A DNA stretch of 64,000 bases from the NCBI GenBank assembly GCA_017695065.1, contig JADILZ010000046.1, positions 21,816-85,815 of the forward strand. The letters run 5' to 3'. The position numbers were made by a program, and so were the translations under genes. Position 1 is the stretch's first letter. Every line of letters starts with the position of its first letter. The notes beneath the pieces were generated by a model, which saw nothing but the letters and a program-made list of their open reading frames with translations, was not told the origin of the DNA and did no database searches. Shown here piece after piece: positions 47,622-57,241 of this stretch. This stretch comes from Candidatus Cryptobacteroides excrementipullorum (GTDB taxonomy: Bacteria > Bacteroidota > Bacteroidia > Bacteroidales > UBA932).

Positions 47622-48539
47622 TCATTTTATGAACTTGACGAATCGGTTTTTGCCGCAAAAGTCCGTAAGGACCTCCACATTGGAAAAGCCGCTTCCCGAA
47701 AACAGTTTCCTCGTCTCCGGACCGAAGGCCTCGTTTATCTCCACGAAGCATGCCCCGCCGTCAGAAAGTGACCTGCCGGCCCATACAGCTATAGCCCTGT
47801 AGAACTTCAGCGGGTCACTGTCAGGGACGAAAAGCGCGAGCCCTGGCTCGAACTCCAGGACATTCTTCCTCATGACAGCCCGTTCCGAGTCCCTGACATA
47901 AGGAGGGTTGCTGACAAGGATGTCAAACTGCCCCCACTCTGCTACAGCCCCGGAAAGAGGCGTACCATCACCGGTGTCAAGTATGTCGGAGCGGAGGAAG
48001 ACCGGGCGCACCGCACCCGTTTTCTTCAGCTCGGCCTTGAAATCCTGACCTTCGGCCGTCGCAAGAGCCTCCGGAGATATGTCTACGGCCAGGACCTGGG
48101 TCCCCGGGGAAGACAGGGCGAGAGACCAGGCAAGGCATCCGGAACCGGTGCACAGGTCAAGTACTTTCACGGCCGTGGTCCCGAAAGCGCTTCTCATACG
48201 CCTGCGCCGCCCTATGCTGTCGGAAGCCGCCCTGTACAGCTGCTCCGTCTCAGGGCGCGGGATAAGCACGGAGGAATCCACCCTGAACCTGAACCCGGCG
48301 AAATCGGCGTACCCGAGGACATACTGTATGGGTTCTCCTGTCTTGAGCCTCTCCATGGCAGAGTCGAGCTTCTCCAGGCTGTCCTCCCCGATGACAAAAT
48401 CCGGATTCACTATATGTGTGTAGTTCCTGGTCCCGAGATAAGCCTCGCAGAGCATCAGGACCACAGACCTGGCCTCTTCCGGGCCATACACAGAAGCCAG
48501 ACCCTGGACGGATCCGGCAATATATTCCTTGAGCAACAT
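47622..48539 (-). CDS. prmC: Peptide chain release factor N5-glutamine methyltransferase
   Basis: A 305-residue cytosolic enzyme that methylates the GGQ glutamine of release factors using SAM. The N-terminal helical domain is followed by YVLGYADFAGFRF and VLIPRPETE. The SAM site is VLDLCTGSGCLAW and the catalytic motif is NPPYV in ILVSNPPYV. It begins 5 nt after ddl ends, so it is co-transcribed with ponA-ddl. Confidence 0.95.
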   Translation of the reverse strand: MLLKEYIAGSVQGLASVYGPEEARSVVLMLCEAYLGTRNYTHIVNPDFVIGEDSLEKLDSAMERLKTGEPIQYVLGYADFAGFRFRVDSSVLIPRPETEQLYRAASDSIGRRRRMRSAFGTTAVKVLDLCTGSGCLAWSLALSSPGTQVLAVDISPEALATAEGQDFKAELKKTGAVRPVFLRSDILDTGDGTPLSGAVAEWGQFDILVSNPPYVRDSERAVMRKNVLEFEPGLALFVPDSDPLKFYRAIAVWAGRSLSDGGACFVEINEAFGPETRKLFSGSGFSNVEVLTDFCGKNRFVKFIK

Positions 48540-48544
48540 TCGTA

Positions 48545-49567
48545 TTATGAATTTTCTATGATCATGGTCAGGAAAGCCGTGATGTCGATTCCGGCAGTCC
48601 TGAGCATCTTCGGCACGAGAGAAGCACTCGTCATGCCAGGTATTGTATTGACTTCCAAGAAATAGAGGCCATCAGGAGCGAGGATGTAATCCACCCTTAC
48701 CAATCCTGCGCACCCGAGTCTTTCGTATATCCTGCAGGATGCGTCCTGGATCATGGCCGTCACGCTTTCAGGGAGGACGGCCGGGCAGATTTCCTGACTG
48801 AAACCGTTGTACTTTGCGTCATAGTCAAAGAACTCGTGTTCCGTCACAATCTCTATCACAGGAAGGGCGACATTCCCGCTGCCGTTGAAATACACGGCAC
48901 ATGTGAGCTCCCGGCCAGGGATGAATTTCTCGGCGATTACCGTACTTCCTTCTGAAAAAGCAAGCTCCACTGCGCCAGGCAGCTCTTCCGGGGTCTTGAC
49001 CTTCGTCACACCAAAGCTCGACCCGCCGTCTGTCGGCTTGACGAACACAGGGAAGCCGAGCTTCTCCGCCACCTCTTTCACGGATGTCTGGAGACCGTCT
49101 CCCTTGCGCATGAACACCTGGTCAGCACATTTGACATAATCCACATCCTTCAGATACCCCTTGCAGCTGAACTTGTCGAAAGTCATTGCGGAGACGAATG
49201 AACTGCATCCGCTGTGCGGGATGCCGAGCATCTCCAGATAACCCTGCATGAGCCCGTTCTCCCCCGGAGTACCATGCTGCATCGGATACGCAAAGTCAAA
49301 TTTTATCTTCTCCCCGGAAATGATGACGGAGAAGTCTGTCTTGTCGATTTCAGGCCTTTCCCCTTCAGGAAGAATCACTTTCATGGAGTTGCGCATCCTG
49401 TATGCGACAAGCTGCCACTTGCCGAAACGTGCGAATATCTCGAACACGCTGTAAAGCGTACCGTCTATCCTTGAAGAGACGAATTCGCCGCTTCTGCAGG
49501 ACACTTCCCATTCGGAAGAGTCGCTGCCATAAATGACAGCGACATTGTTGTATTTATGCTGTGTCAT
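48545..49567 (-). CDS. ddl: D-alanine--D-alanine ligase
   Basis: A 340-residue ATP-grasp enzyme that makes D-Ala-D-Ala for peptidoglycan. Visible are the N-terminal VAVIYGSDSSEWEVSC, the ATP loop GGSSFGVTKVKT, and the C-terminal LEVNTIPGMTSASLVPKM that binds Mg2+ and substrate. It lies 54 nt after ponA and 5 nt before prmC in a cell-wall operon. Confidence 0.95.
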   Translation of the reverse strand: MTQHKYNNVAVIYGSDSSEWEVSCRSGEFVSSRIDGTLYSVFEIFARFGKWQLVAYRMRNSMKVILPEGERPEIDKTDFSVIISGEKIKFDFAYPMQHGTPGENGLMQGYLEMLGIPHSGCSSFVSAMTFDKFSCKGYLKDVDYVKCADQVFMRKGDGLQTSVKEVAEKLGFPVFVKPTDGGSSFGVTKVKTPEELPGAVELAFSEGSTVIAEKFIPGRELTCAVYFNGSGNVALPVIEIVTEHEFFDYDAKYNGFSQEICPAVLPESVTAMIQDASCRIYERLGCAGLVRVDYILAPDGLYFLEVNTIPGMTSASLVPKMLRTAGIDITAFLTMIIENS

Positions 49568-49621
49568 AATCTTATACGGTTATAAGGATTCCTCCGGTCC
49601 AAATACGCCGGAGGGAATATC

Positions 49622-51988
49622 TCAGTCGAAATAATATTCCTCCGCCTCTTTCTCAGCACGGGCCTGCCCCTGGCGGGAAGCATCATTGTCACTCCCGTCG
49701 CAGTCCAGGTCCAGATGCATCCCCGGAGGCGCCGGGAACCTGTCATCCATGGATATGCCGAGCGTGCCGTCTTCGAGCACCTTCTTCATCCATATCCCCC
49801 AGATCGGAAGGGCCATGTTGGACCCGCCTCCCAGGGACAGGGTCTCGAAATGCACCTGGCGGTCCTCCGCACCTACCCATACTCCTGCCGTTATCTTTGG
49901 TGTATATCCGATGAACCAGCCGTCAGACTGGTCGTTGGTAGTCCCCGTCTTGCCGGCGATTTCCCCCTTCAGCCCGTATTTCCACTTCAGCCGGACAGCT
50001 GTACCGTTCTGCACCACGCCCTGCATGAGATTGGCCATCAGATAAGCCGTCTGTTCGCTGATGGCCTCGCGCTTGCGCGTGTTGAAGTCCGCCAGGACAT
50101 TGCCCATGTTGTCCTCTATCCTGGTCACGAATATCGGATAGACATACACCCCCTGTGACGGGAATGTGTTGTATGCAGACACCATCTCGTACAACGTGAG
50201 GTCCGCCGGGCCGACACACAGTGAAGGCACTTCCTCGATATAGCTCCCGATCCCCATCTTGCGCATCATCTCCGCCATCGCATGCGGGCCGAACTGCTTC
50301 ATGAGGTAAGCGGAAATGTTGTTGCTGCTCTTGGTCAGCCCCCACTTCAGCGTGACAGTCTGTCCTATCCATTCGTCCCTGTCCGTACTCTGCGGAGTCC
50401 ATGTCCTGTCCCCGACGATGAATGTCTGAGGGACGTTCACCACCTTGTCGCAAGGGGACATGCCTTCCTGCATGGCGAGAGTATAAAGGAACGGCTTGAT
50501 GGTGGACCCCACCTGGCGTTTCCCCTGGCGCACATTGTCATATTTGAAATATCTGTACTCAGGACCTCCGACATATGCCTTTATATGACCTGTCTGAGGC
50601 TCTATGGCCATGAATGCGGCCCTAAGGTGAGCCTTATAATAAAGAATGGAGTCGTTAGGTGTCATGAGGGTGTCAACATACCCTTTCCCGTCCCATGAGA
50701 AGAGCCGCATCTTGACCTTCGTGTCAAAACTCTTCCGGATCTCGCTGTCCGAAGCCCCCCTTGCCTTCATCACCCGGTAACGGTCGCTCCATCGGCGGGC
50801 CTGGGCCATGACGCGGTCTATTGTCGCCTTGTCTATATCATTGGAGAACGGCTTGTTACGTTTACGGGAGAGATCCCTCCAGAAACTTTTCTGCAGATCC
50901 TGGCCGAGATGCTCGGCAACAGCCTCCTCAGCATACTGCTGCATCTTGTAGTTGATGGTGGTGAATATCCTGAGGCCGTCCTTGTCGAGATTGTATGTAG
51001 TGCCGTCAGGCTTTGTGTTCTTGTTGAGCCAGCCGTAGAAAGGGTCGTCCGCCCACTGCAGCGAGTCTGTCACGTAGTCCTCGTACTGGGCATATCCGGA
51101 ACGCTTCGGCTCCTTCGCGTTCATGGTGCGGCGGAGCATGTCGCGGAAATACGGGGCGATACCTGCATTGTGGTCCTGCACCTGGTATGAAAGGACAATC
51201 GGGATCTGCATTATGGAATCTCGTTCCGCAGCCGTAAGGAAGCCGGCCTTCTCCATCTGCCCGATAACGAAGTTCCTCCTGACAAGGGCCTTGTCCGGGT
51301 TGAGAGCCGGGTTGTACCTGGTAGGCTTGTTTACCATGCCCACAAGCATGGCGCTCTCCTCTACCGTAAGGTCTATCGGGTTCTTCGCAAAGAAGGTCTG
51401 GGCCGCCGCCTTCACTCCATAGGCGTTGCTGCCGAAGAAGATGGCATTCATGTACATGTCCATTATCTCCTCCTTCGTATAGTTACGCTCCAGCTTGACA
51501 GCCGTTATCCACTCCTTCAGCTTTATCCATACCATCTTCATCTGGTATACCCCCGGAATCCTGCTGCTGGCGTCGGCCCTCGGATACAGGGTCTTGGCGA
51601 GCTGCTGGGTGATGGTGCTGCCTCCGCCCTGGCTCGAATCGCTCATGAGCAGGGTCTTGAAGAGCACTCTGCCGAGACTGATGAAATCTATTCCGGAGTG
51701 CTTGTAGAACCTGACGTCCTCCGTGGCGACGGCAGCCTCCACCAGATAAGGCGACAGCTCCTCATAGCTCACGTACGACCTGTTCTCTATATGGAAGGTG
51801 GTGAGTATCTCCCCGTCCTCGGCTATCACCTGGGTGGCGAGCTTGCTCTCAGGATTCTCCAGTTCCTCGAACGACGGTATGTCCGCAAAGGCCCAAACCA
51901 GGAGCAGAAGCACGGCAACCAGCACCGGAGGAATGGCGAAAAGAATCCAGAACCACTTGATTATTCTCTTTTTAGTCTTCTCTGTCAT
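49622..51988 (-). CDS. ponA: Class A penicillin-binding protein 1A
   Basis: A 788-residue bifunctional peptidoglycan synthase. The start at 51988 (MTEKTKKRIIKWFW) is followed by one membrane helix (about 11-33). In the glycosyltransferase domain the catalytic E90 lies in ATEDVRFYKH, with GGSTITQQLAKTLYP following. The transpeptidase domain shows STIKPF (SxxK), KSSNN (SxN) and GKTGTTND (KTG). The open frame extends 69 codons upstream, but that part is not protein-like. Confidence 0.96.
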   Translation of the reverse strand: MTEKTKKRIIKWFWILFAIPPVLVAVLLLLVWAFADIPSFEELENPESKLATQVIAEDGEILTTFHIENRSYVSYEELSPYLVEAAVATEDVRFYKHSGIDFISLGRVLFKTLLMSDSSQGGGSTITQQLAKTLYPRADASSRIPGVYQMKMVWIKLKEWITAVKLERNYTKEEIMDMYMNAIFFGSNAYGVKAAAQTFFAKNPIDLTVEESAMLVGMVNKPTRYNPALNPDKALVRRNFVIGQMEKAGFLTAAERDSIMQIPIVLSYQVQDHNAGIAPYFRDMLRRTMNAKEPKRSGYAQYEDYVTDSLQWADDPFYGWLNKNTKPDGTTYNLDKDGLRIFTTINYKMQQYAEEAVAEHLGQDLQKSFWRDLSRKRNKPFSNDIDKATIDRVMAQARRWSDRYRVMKARGASDSEIRKSFDTKVKMRLFSWDGKGYVDTLMTPNDSILYYKAHLRAAFMAIEPQTGHIKAYVGGPEYRYFKYDNVRQGKRQVGSTIKPFLYTLAMQEGMSPCDKVVNVPQTFIVGDRTWTPQSTDRDEWIGQTVTLKWGLTKSSNNISAYLMKQFGPHAMAEMMRKMGIGSYIEEVPSLCVGPADLTLYEMVSAYNTFPSQGVYVYPIFVTRIEDNMGNVLADFNTRKREAISEQTAYLMANLMQGVVQNGTAVRLKWKYGLKGEIAGKTGTTNDQSDGWFIGYTPKITAGVWVGAEDRQVHFETLSLGGGSNMALPIWGIWMKKVLEDGTLGISMDDRFPAPPGMHLDLDCDGSDNDASRQGQARAEKEAEEYYFD

Positions 51989-52298
51989 AACATGCATTTG
52001 ATACAAGGCCACAAAAATACGGATAAATTTAGTAGCTGTTTTATTTTTACCGAAAAATAATGACAATTTTGATGGCGGCCGGCATTCAGGACCCTTCCGC
52101 GGCCGTCCGAGGACATCAGACCAGGCGGGGCGGCATGTCCTGTCCGACAGAGCGTCATCCGCCCCGCCTGCGCATCTCCCGCCAGGACACCGCAAAGGCA
52201 GGACACATAAGGAAATTCGGGAAGAATCATCAAAAAATTTGGAGAATTGGCCTGTTTGTTCCTTACTTTGCAGTCCGAAAAAGAATTATGCGCATTTA
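51989..52298. other. Divergent ponA/topA intergenic region with large GC-rich hairpin
   Basis: About 310 nt without a gene. It holds a possible ponA -7 on the minus strand (TATTTTTG, 52019-52012) and the topA promoter at 52238-52270. Between them is a GC-rich block of about 130 nt that contrasts with AT-rich flanks and carries a perfect 12-bp inverted repeat: CAGGCGGGGCGG (52122-52133) with CCGCCCCGCCTG (52159-52170). The 25-nt loop holds a small CTG/CAG repeat. No T-tail follows, so a plain terminator is unlikely. A structured RNA or protein site is possible. Confidence 0.5.
52238..52270 (+). promoter_or_regulatory. Promoter of topA
   Basis: TTTG (52238-52241), a 21-nt spacer, and TTACTTTG (52263-52270), one mismatch from TAnnTTTG. 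About 28 nt separate it from the ATG at 52299. Confidence 0.55.
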
Positions 52299-54602
52299 AT
52301 GGAAGAAAACCTTGTAATAGTGGAGTCTCCGGCAAAAGCCGGGACAATACAGAAATTCCTCGGGAAAGACTACGTAGTGAAATCCAGTTTCGGACACATC
52401 AGAGACCTTCATGACAACTCCCTGAGCATCGACGTCGAACATGGGTTCAAACCTGAATACGAGATACCTGCCGACAAGAAAAAGGTGGTGGCAGACCTGA
52501 AAAAGGCGGCCAAGGCTGCGGGCACCGTATGGCTGGCATCCGATGAAGACCGCGAAGGAGAAGCCATATCATGGCATCTGTACGAGACCCTCGGGCTGAA
52601 AAAGGAGAACACCAGGAGGATTGTCTTCCATGAGATAACCAAGAACGCCATACTCCATGCAATAGAGAATCCCCGTGACATCGACATGAACCTTGTGGAT
52701 GCCCAGCAGGCAAGGAGGGTGCTGGACAGGCTCGTGGGCTTCGAGCTCTCGCCTATCCTATGGAAGAAAATCCAGCCCAAGCTCTCGGCCGGAAGGGTAC
52801 AGTCGGTAGCCCTGCGGCTGATTGTGGACAGGGAAAGGGAGATAATGAACTTCCGGAAGGAGCAATACTACAGGGTAGAGGCCGCCTTCCATCCGGCAAG
52901 CGCCCCGGCCGGCATCCAGGTAAAGGCCGTCCTGGACACGAAGTTCCCGGACATAGACGCGGCAGAGGAGTTCCTTCACAGGTGCAGCGGAGCTGTATTC
53001 TCCATCCGGAGCATAGACAAGAAAGAAGGGGTACGGTTCCCTGCAGCCCCGTTCACCACGTCATCCCTGCAGCAGGAGGCGGCGAGGAAACTCAGGTTCT
53101 CCGTAAGCCAGACGATGGGAATAGCACAGAAGCTCTATGAAGCAGGGTACATAACATACATGAGGACAGACTCCACCAACCTGTCCACACTTGCGCTTAA
53201 CACTTCGAAAAAGTACATCTGCGAGAACTTCGGCGAGGAATACTCCAGGACAAGACAGTACAAGACAAAAGCCAAAGGCGCACAAGAGGCGCACGAGGCC
53301 ATCCGTCCCACATACATCGAGCACACGGAAATCCCGGGGACACCACAGGAGAAGAAACTCTACGACCTGATATGGAAAAGGACAGTGGCTTCCCAGATGG
53401 CAGATGCTAAGGTCATGAAGACAGACATAAAGGTAGGGCATGACAAGGGCGCGGAGCTTTTCTCGATCCAGGCCACGGAAGTGCTGTTCGACGGGTTCCT
53501 GAAACTGTACATGGAAAGCACAGACGAGCCGCAGGAGGATGACGAGATCCTGCTTCCGGAACTCAGTACAGGCGAAGTGATGGAAGAGCAGGGAATGACT
53601 GCGGAATGCAAGTTCACGGCCCCTCCCATGCGGTATTCGGAAGCCACCCTGGTAAAGAAGCTGGAAGAGCTCGGCATAGGCAGGCCGTCCACATACGCCC
53701 CGACCATCTCCACCCTCACCAAAGGCCGCGGCTATATAATAAAAGGTGACAAGGAAGGGGAGAAGATCCAGGTGACGAACCTGGTGATGAAGGACGGCAC
53801 GGTTTCCAGGGTCAGGAAGACCGAGACAGTGGGGGCCGGGAAAGGCAGGCTGCTCCCGCAGGAGATCGGCATGATAGTCACCGACTACCTTGTGGATAAC
53901 TTCAGCAGGATACTCGACTACGGGTTCACTGCCGATGTAGAGAAGGATTTCGACAAGGTTGCCGAAGGGAAGATGCCGTGGAACGAACTGATCGCCTCGT
54001 TCTACAGCCCGTTCCATGACAGAGTGGAAAAAGTGCTGAACGACCACCAGTACAGCCATGTCAGCAGGGAACTCGGGACAGACCCGAAAGACGGGAAGCC
54101 GATAGTGGCAAAGTACGGGCAGTACGGGCCCTACGTGCAGAAAGGGGAAGGCGAAGACAGGCAGTTCGCAAGCCTGGCTCCGGGCCAGCTCATAGAAAGC
54201 ATCACCCTGGAAGATGCACTGAAACTGTTTGAACTTCCGAGGACCGTCGGAGAGTACAACGGGGTCAGCATAGTATGCACCAAGGGGCGTTTCGGGCCAT
54301 ATATCAAATACGGAGACAGGAACATATCCCTCCCCCGCGGGGCGGACCCGATAAGCATCGACCTTGACAGCTGCATAAAAGTGATAGAGGAGTCCGCCAC
54401 CAGAAAGGCCGGCGCAGTGATATCGAATTTCGAGCAGAGTGACATCCAGGTTATAGACGGGAATTACGGGGCATACATAAAACACGCCGGGCAGAACTAC
54501 AGGATACCGAAAGGGACTGATGCCGCCGCTCTTACGGAAGAGGCATGCAAGGAAATCATATCGTCCTCAAAGCCAACAAACAGACGTGCAAGACGGAAAT
54601 GA
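52299..54602 (+). CDS. topA: DNA topoisomerase I
   Basis: A 767-residue type IA topoisomerase. The start at 52299 places the Toprim motif at the N-terminus (LVIVESPAKAGTIQKFLG, catalytic E9), with ASDEDREGEA as its DxD part. The active-site Tyr lies in YITYMRTDSTNLS. The C-terminus carries repeated short beta modules (KYGQYGPYVQKGEG; TKGRFGPYIKYGDR) rather than the Cys zinc ribbons of the E. coli enzyme, the usual Bacteroidota arrangement, and a basic tail (PTNRRARRK). Confidence 0.96.
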   Translation: MEENLVIVESPAKAGTIQKFLGKDYVVKSSFGHIRDLHDNSLSIDVEHGFKPEYEIPADKKKVVADLKKAAKAAGTVWLASDEDREGEAISWHLYETLGLKKENTRRIVFHEITKNAILHAIENPRDIDMNLVDAQQARRVLDRLVGFELSPILWKKIQPKLSAGRVQSVALRLIVDREREIMNFRKEQYYRVEAAFHPASAPAGIQVKAVLDTKFPDIDAAEEFLHRCSGAVFSIRSIDKKEGVRFPAAPFTTSSLQQEAARKLRFSVSQTMGIAQKLYEAGYITYMRTDSTNLSTLALNTSKKYICENFGEEYSRTRQYKTKAKGAQEAHEAIRPTYIEHTEIPGTPQEKKLYDLIWKRTVASQMADAKVMKTDIKVGHDKGAELFSIQATEVLFDGFLKLYMESTDEPQEDDEILLPELSTGEVMEEQGMTAECKFTAPPMRYSEATLVKKLEELGIGRPSTYAPTISTLTKGRGYIIKGDKEGEKIQVTNLVMKDGTVSRVRKTETVGAGKGRLLPQEIGMIVTDYLVDNFSRILDYGFTADVEKDFDKVAEGKMPWNELIASFYSPFHDRVEKVLNDHQYSHVSRELGTDPKDGKPIVAKYGQYGPYVQKGEGEDRQFASLAPGQLIESITLEDALKLFELPRTVGEYNGVSIVCTKGRFGPYIKYGDRNISLPRGADPISIDLDSCIKVIEESATRKAGAVISNFEQSDIQVIDGNYGAYIKHAGQNYRIPKGTDAAALTEEACKEIISSSKPTNRRARRK

Positions 54603-54672
54603 AGCCGATGCATGGTTAATATCGGTTGTCTCCCGACAGATTTTCATTATAATTTATAATTTTTTACGTTCA

Positions 54673-54706
54673 TTTGATTGAAATCATAAAAATTTATTTA
54701 ACTTCG
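54673..54706 (+). promoter_or_regulatory. Promoter of the Lrp/AsnC gene
   Basis: TAACTTCG (54699-54706), one mismatch from TAnnTTTG, with TTTG (54673-54676) 22 nt upstream and a TTG (54678-54680) 18 nt upstream. The ATG is at 54738. The surrounding AT-rich tract would suit autoregulation, common in Lrp-type proteins. Confidence 0.4.
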
Positions 54707-54737
54707 CGAGCGTAACTGATTATAAATTGTAACCATC

Positions 54738-55250
54738 ATGCCGTCTTATCACATCGACCAGATCGACCAGAAGATACTTTCGTTTCTGGTCAAGAACGCA
54801 CGCATGCCTTTCCTGGAGATAGCAAGGGAGTGCGGAGTATCGGGAGCAGCTATCCATCAGAGGGTAAAACGTCTCGAAGCCAACGGAGTCATCACAGGCT
54901 CCCGCCTTCTCGTAAAGCCTCAGGCACTGGGCCTGAATGTCTGCGCGTTCATAAGCGTATCACTTTCAGAAGCCAACAAGTATCCTGAAGTTATCGAGGC
55001 ATTCAAGAAGATTTCAGAAATCGTGGAATGTCATTTCGTGACAGGGAAATACGCCCTGCTGCTGAAGATATACTGCTTCAACCATGACCATCTCATGGAG
55101 ATACTCGTAAACACCATACAGAAAATTCCGTATGTGCAGTCCACCGAGACCCAGATATCACTCGACCAGGCCATCGAACGCCAGGTATGGGTCAAGGAAT
55201 ACCAGAACACAAGCTTCTCGGCCAACGTTAAAAAGAAGGAGAATCAGTAG
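54738..55250 (+). CDS. Lrp/AsnC-family transcriptional regulator
   Basis: A 170-residue protein. The N-terminal winged helix (DQIDQKILSFLVKNARMPFL; CGVSGAAIHQRVKRLEANGV) is followed by the RAM ligand-binding domain (VCAFISVSLSEANKYPEVIE; FVTGKYALLLKIYCFN). It binds an amino acid or related effector as an octamer-type assembly. Targets are unknown. The stop overlaps the convergent ispD stop by 7 nt. Confidence 0.92.
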   Translation: MPSYHIDQIDQKILSFLVKNARMPFLEIARECGVSGAAIHQRVKRLEANGVITGSRLLVKPQALGLNVCAFISVSLSEANKYPEVIEAFKKISEIVECHFVTGKYALLLKIYCFNHDHLMEILVNTIQKIPYVQSTETQISLDQAIERQVWVKEYQNTSFSANVKKKENQ

Positions 55251-55951
55251 CCCAGCACCGGGCGCAGGGCTTCCGCAAGACGCAAGTCTTCAGGGGTGGT
55301 CAGCTTGATGTTGAATTTTTCTCCATCTACATAAGTAACGCCAGTCCCGGCTTTTTCAACTACCGACGCATCATCCGTGAATGATGTGTCGAATGGTTGT
55401 GTGTATGCCTCTCTAAGAATTTCAGACCAGAACACCTGTGGTGTCTGTATCGCGAAAATGCAGTTCCTGTCCACAGTGCGGCCCTCCAGCCTGGCAAGGC
55501 TGCCTTCAGGAGTGCGCACAATGGGACGGAGCGTATCCGTACAAGGGACGGCAGGCACTACGGCAGGGAACTTCCCGCCCATGCGGAACATCGAGGCTAT
55601 GAACCCTGGGGAAACCATGGGACGTACCCCGTCATGGACAGCTACTACCGCACCGTCAGGGACTTTTTCAAGCCCGTTCCTTACAGAATGGAAGCGAGTG
55701 AGGCCGCCATGCACTATGGTCTGCGGCACGCTGAAGTTCCTGGCATAGCACAGGTCCTTCCACATTCGTACATAGTCTTCAGGAAGGACGGTGATGACCC
55801 TGAGTCCGGGCACCGCCTCAACGAAACGCCCGATTGTCATCTGGAGCACGGGCCTCCCGCCGATCTCGAGGAACTGCTTCGGGACGGAGGCTCCCATCCT
55901 TGTTCCGGAACCGCCGGCCATTACAATCAGAAATCTAGCTCTTTCCATCAT
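55244..55951 (-). CDS. ispD: 2-C-methyl-D-erythritol 4-phosphate cytidylyltransferase
   Basis: A 235-residue enzyme of the MEP isoprenoid pathway that couples CTP to methylerythritol phosphate. The nucleotide loop is MAGGSGTRMGASVPKQFLEI. VVAVHDGVRPMVSP and the C-terminal EKFNIKLTTPEDLRLAE are family signatures. Length is normal. One copy of the short inverted-repeat element begins six bases upstream of its ATG. Confidence 0.95.
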   Translation of the reverse strand: MMERARFLIVMAGGSGTRMGASVPKQFLEIGGRPVLQMTIGRFVEAVPGLRVITVLPEDYVRMWKDLCYARNFSVPQTIVHGGLTRFHSVRNGLEKVPDGAVVAVHDGVRPMVSPGFIASMFRMGGKFPAVVPAVPCTDTLRPIVRTPEGSLARLEGRTVDRNCIFAIQTPQVFWSEILREAYTQPFDTSFTDDASVVEKAGTGVTYVDGEKFNIKLTTPEDLRLAEALRPVLGY

Positions 55952-55956
55952 GATTT

Positions 55957-56020
55957 GACGTCAGTTCGACGCATATTTTACTGATATTCAATATTTTAAA
56001 TCCCAATTACAGTCACACTG
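55957..56020 (+). repeat. Inverted-repeat element, copy A (degenerate)
   Basis: ACGTCAGTTCGACG (55958-55971) and GTCACACTG (56012-56020) enclose an AT-rich core of 40 nt. The same two words in the same order and orientation occur at 63873-63886 and 63947-63955. The right end here lacks the terminal ACGTT of copy B. Confidence 0.55.
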
Positions 56021-56140
56021 CCAACAGGCGCAGTCCGGCCGTGCCGGCAAGGATGCATGAGCGTCAAGGCCGGGAAAGCCCGCACCGGAAAAACCCGTAA
56101 GGGAATTTTTGACCGGAATTTGAACAGCTTCTGGATTTAA

Positions 56141-56173
56141 TTGGGCAAAATTAACTTTTTTTTCCTAATTTTG
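56141..56173 (+). promoter_or_regulatory. Promoter of the mre operon
   Basis: TAATTTTG (56166-56173) fits TAnnTTTG, with TTG (56141-56143) 22 nt upstream. The ATG of mreB is at 56218. The remaining upstream sequence (56021-56140) is GC-rich with small hairpins such as CCGGC/GCCGG at 56035-56047. Confidence 0.5.
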
Positions 56174-56217
56174 TTGCTTGGGAATTTTTATACGAATTTT
56201 ATAACTGGAGACTATAA

Positions 56218-57240
56218 ATGGGATTCTCTTTTTTGACCCAGGAACTTGCCATTGACCTCGGGACGGCCAATACGGTCATTTTCCAGAACGACCGCATTGT
56301 CCTTGACGAGCCGAGCATCGTGGCACTTGACAACAATACAGGAAAACTCATTGCCCTCGGACAGCAGGCAAAACTCATACAGGACAGGGAAAACCCCGGA
56401 ATCAAGACAGTAAGGCCGCTGCGTGACGGCGTTATCGCCGACTTCAATGCAGCCGAAATGATGATAAGGGGGTTCATCAAGCAGGTGAACAGCAAACGCA
56501 GGTCCATCTTCACACCGAACCTCAAGATAGTTGTCGGCATACCGTCAGGAAGTACGGATGTTGAGATCCGTGCGGTGAGGGACTCGGCAGAACATGCCGG
56601 AGGAAGGGACATCTACCTGATATTCGAGCCGATGGCTGCAGCACTCGGAATCGGGCTCGATGTCGAGGCGCCTAAAGGGAGCATGGTGGTGGACATAGGA
56701 GGCGGAACGACAGAGATAGCCGTCATCTCACTTGGAGGCATAGTGCAGCAGAACAGCATCCGTGTCGCCGGGGACGTGTTCACAAGCGACATACAGTACT
56801 ACCTGAAGCAGCAGCACAACATCAAGGTCGGAGAGCCTACCGCAGAGAAGATAAAGATCGCCATCGGTGCAGTGATTCCGAACCTGGACGAGGAGCCGGA
56901 GCCGTTCGTGGTCAAAGGCCCGAACCTCATGACGGCGCATCCTGTATTCGCCACAGTGACCTACCAGGAAATAGCGCACTGCCTGGACAAATCCATAGCG
57001 AAGATAGAGTCTGCAATACTCCATGTCCTGGAACAGACACCTCCGGAACTGTATTCGGACATCGTGGAGAGCGGCATCTTCCTGTCAGGAGGCGGATCCC
57101 TGCTGAGGGGGCTCGACAAGAGGCTCGGCGAAAAGGTGAACATACCGTTCCACGTGGCCGAAGACCCGCTGAAGGCCGTAGCCAGAGGTACCTGCATCGC
57201 GCTCAAGCACACGGACAGGTATTCCTTCCTGATGAGATGA
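56218..57240 (+). CDS. mreB: Rod shape-determining protein MreB
   Basis: A 340-residue actin-like ATPase. Phosphate-1 motif LAIDLGTANTVIF, phosphate-2 motif MVVDIGGGTTEIAV and SGGGSLLRGLDKRL are present. An N-terminal FSFLTQ segment serves as a membrane contact. It forms filaments that guide the elongasome. First gene of the mreBCD-pbp2-rodA operon, with 1 nt between its stop and mreC. Confidence 0.97.
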   Translation: MGFSFLTQELAIDLGTANTVIFQNDRIVLDEPSIVALDNNTGKLIALGQQAKLIQDRENPGIKTVRPLRDGVIADFNAAEMMIRGFIKQVNSKRRSIFTPNLKIVVGIPSGSTDVEIRAVRDSAEHAGGRDIYLIFEPMAAALGIGLDVEAPKGSMVVDIGGGTTEIAVISLGGIVQQNSIRVAGDVFTSDIQYYLKQQHNIKVGEPTAEKIKIAIGAVIPNLDEEPEPFVVKGPNLMTAHPVFATVTYQEIAHCLDKSIAKIESAILHVLEQTPPELYSDIVESGIFLSGGGSLLRGLDKRLGEKVNIPFHVAEDPLKAVARGTCIALKHTDRYSFLMR

Positions 57241-57241
57241 A

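Noticed and set aside
51989..52195. Upstream extension of PBP1A by 69 codons
   Set aside because: Arg/Gly/Pro-rich, unlike a PBP N-terminus. The membrane helix starts right after the ATG at 51988.
52060..52299. 79-codon plus-strand frame before topA as a small gene
   Set aside because: Composition follows the GC-rich hairpin, no plausible domain, and it spans the topA promoter.
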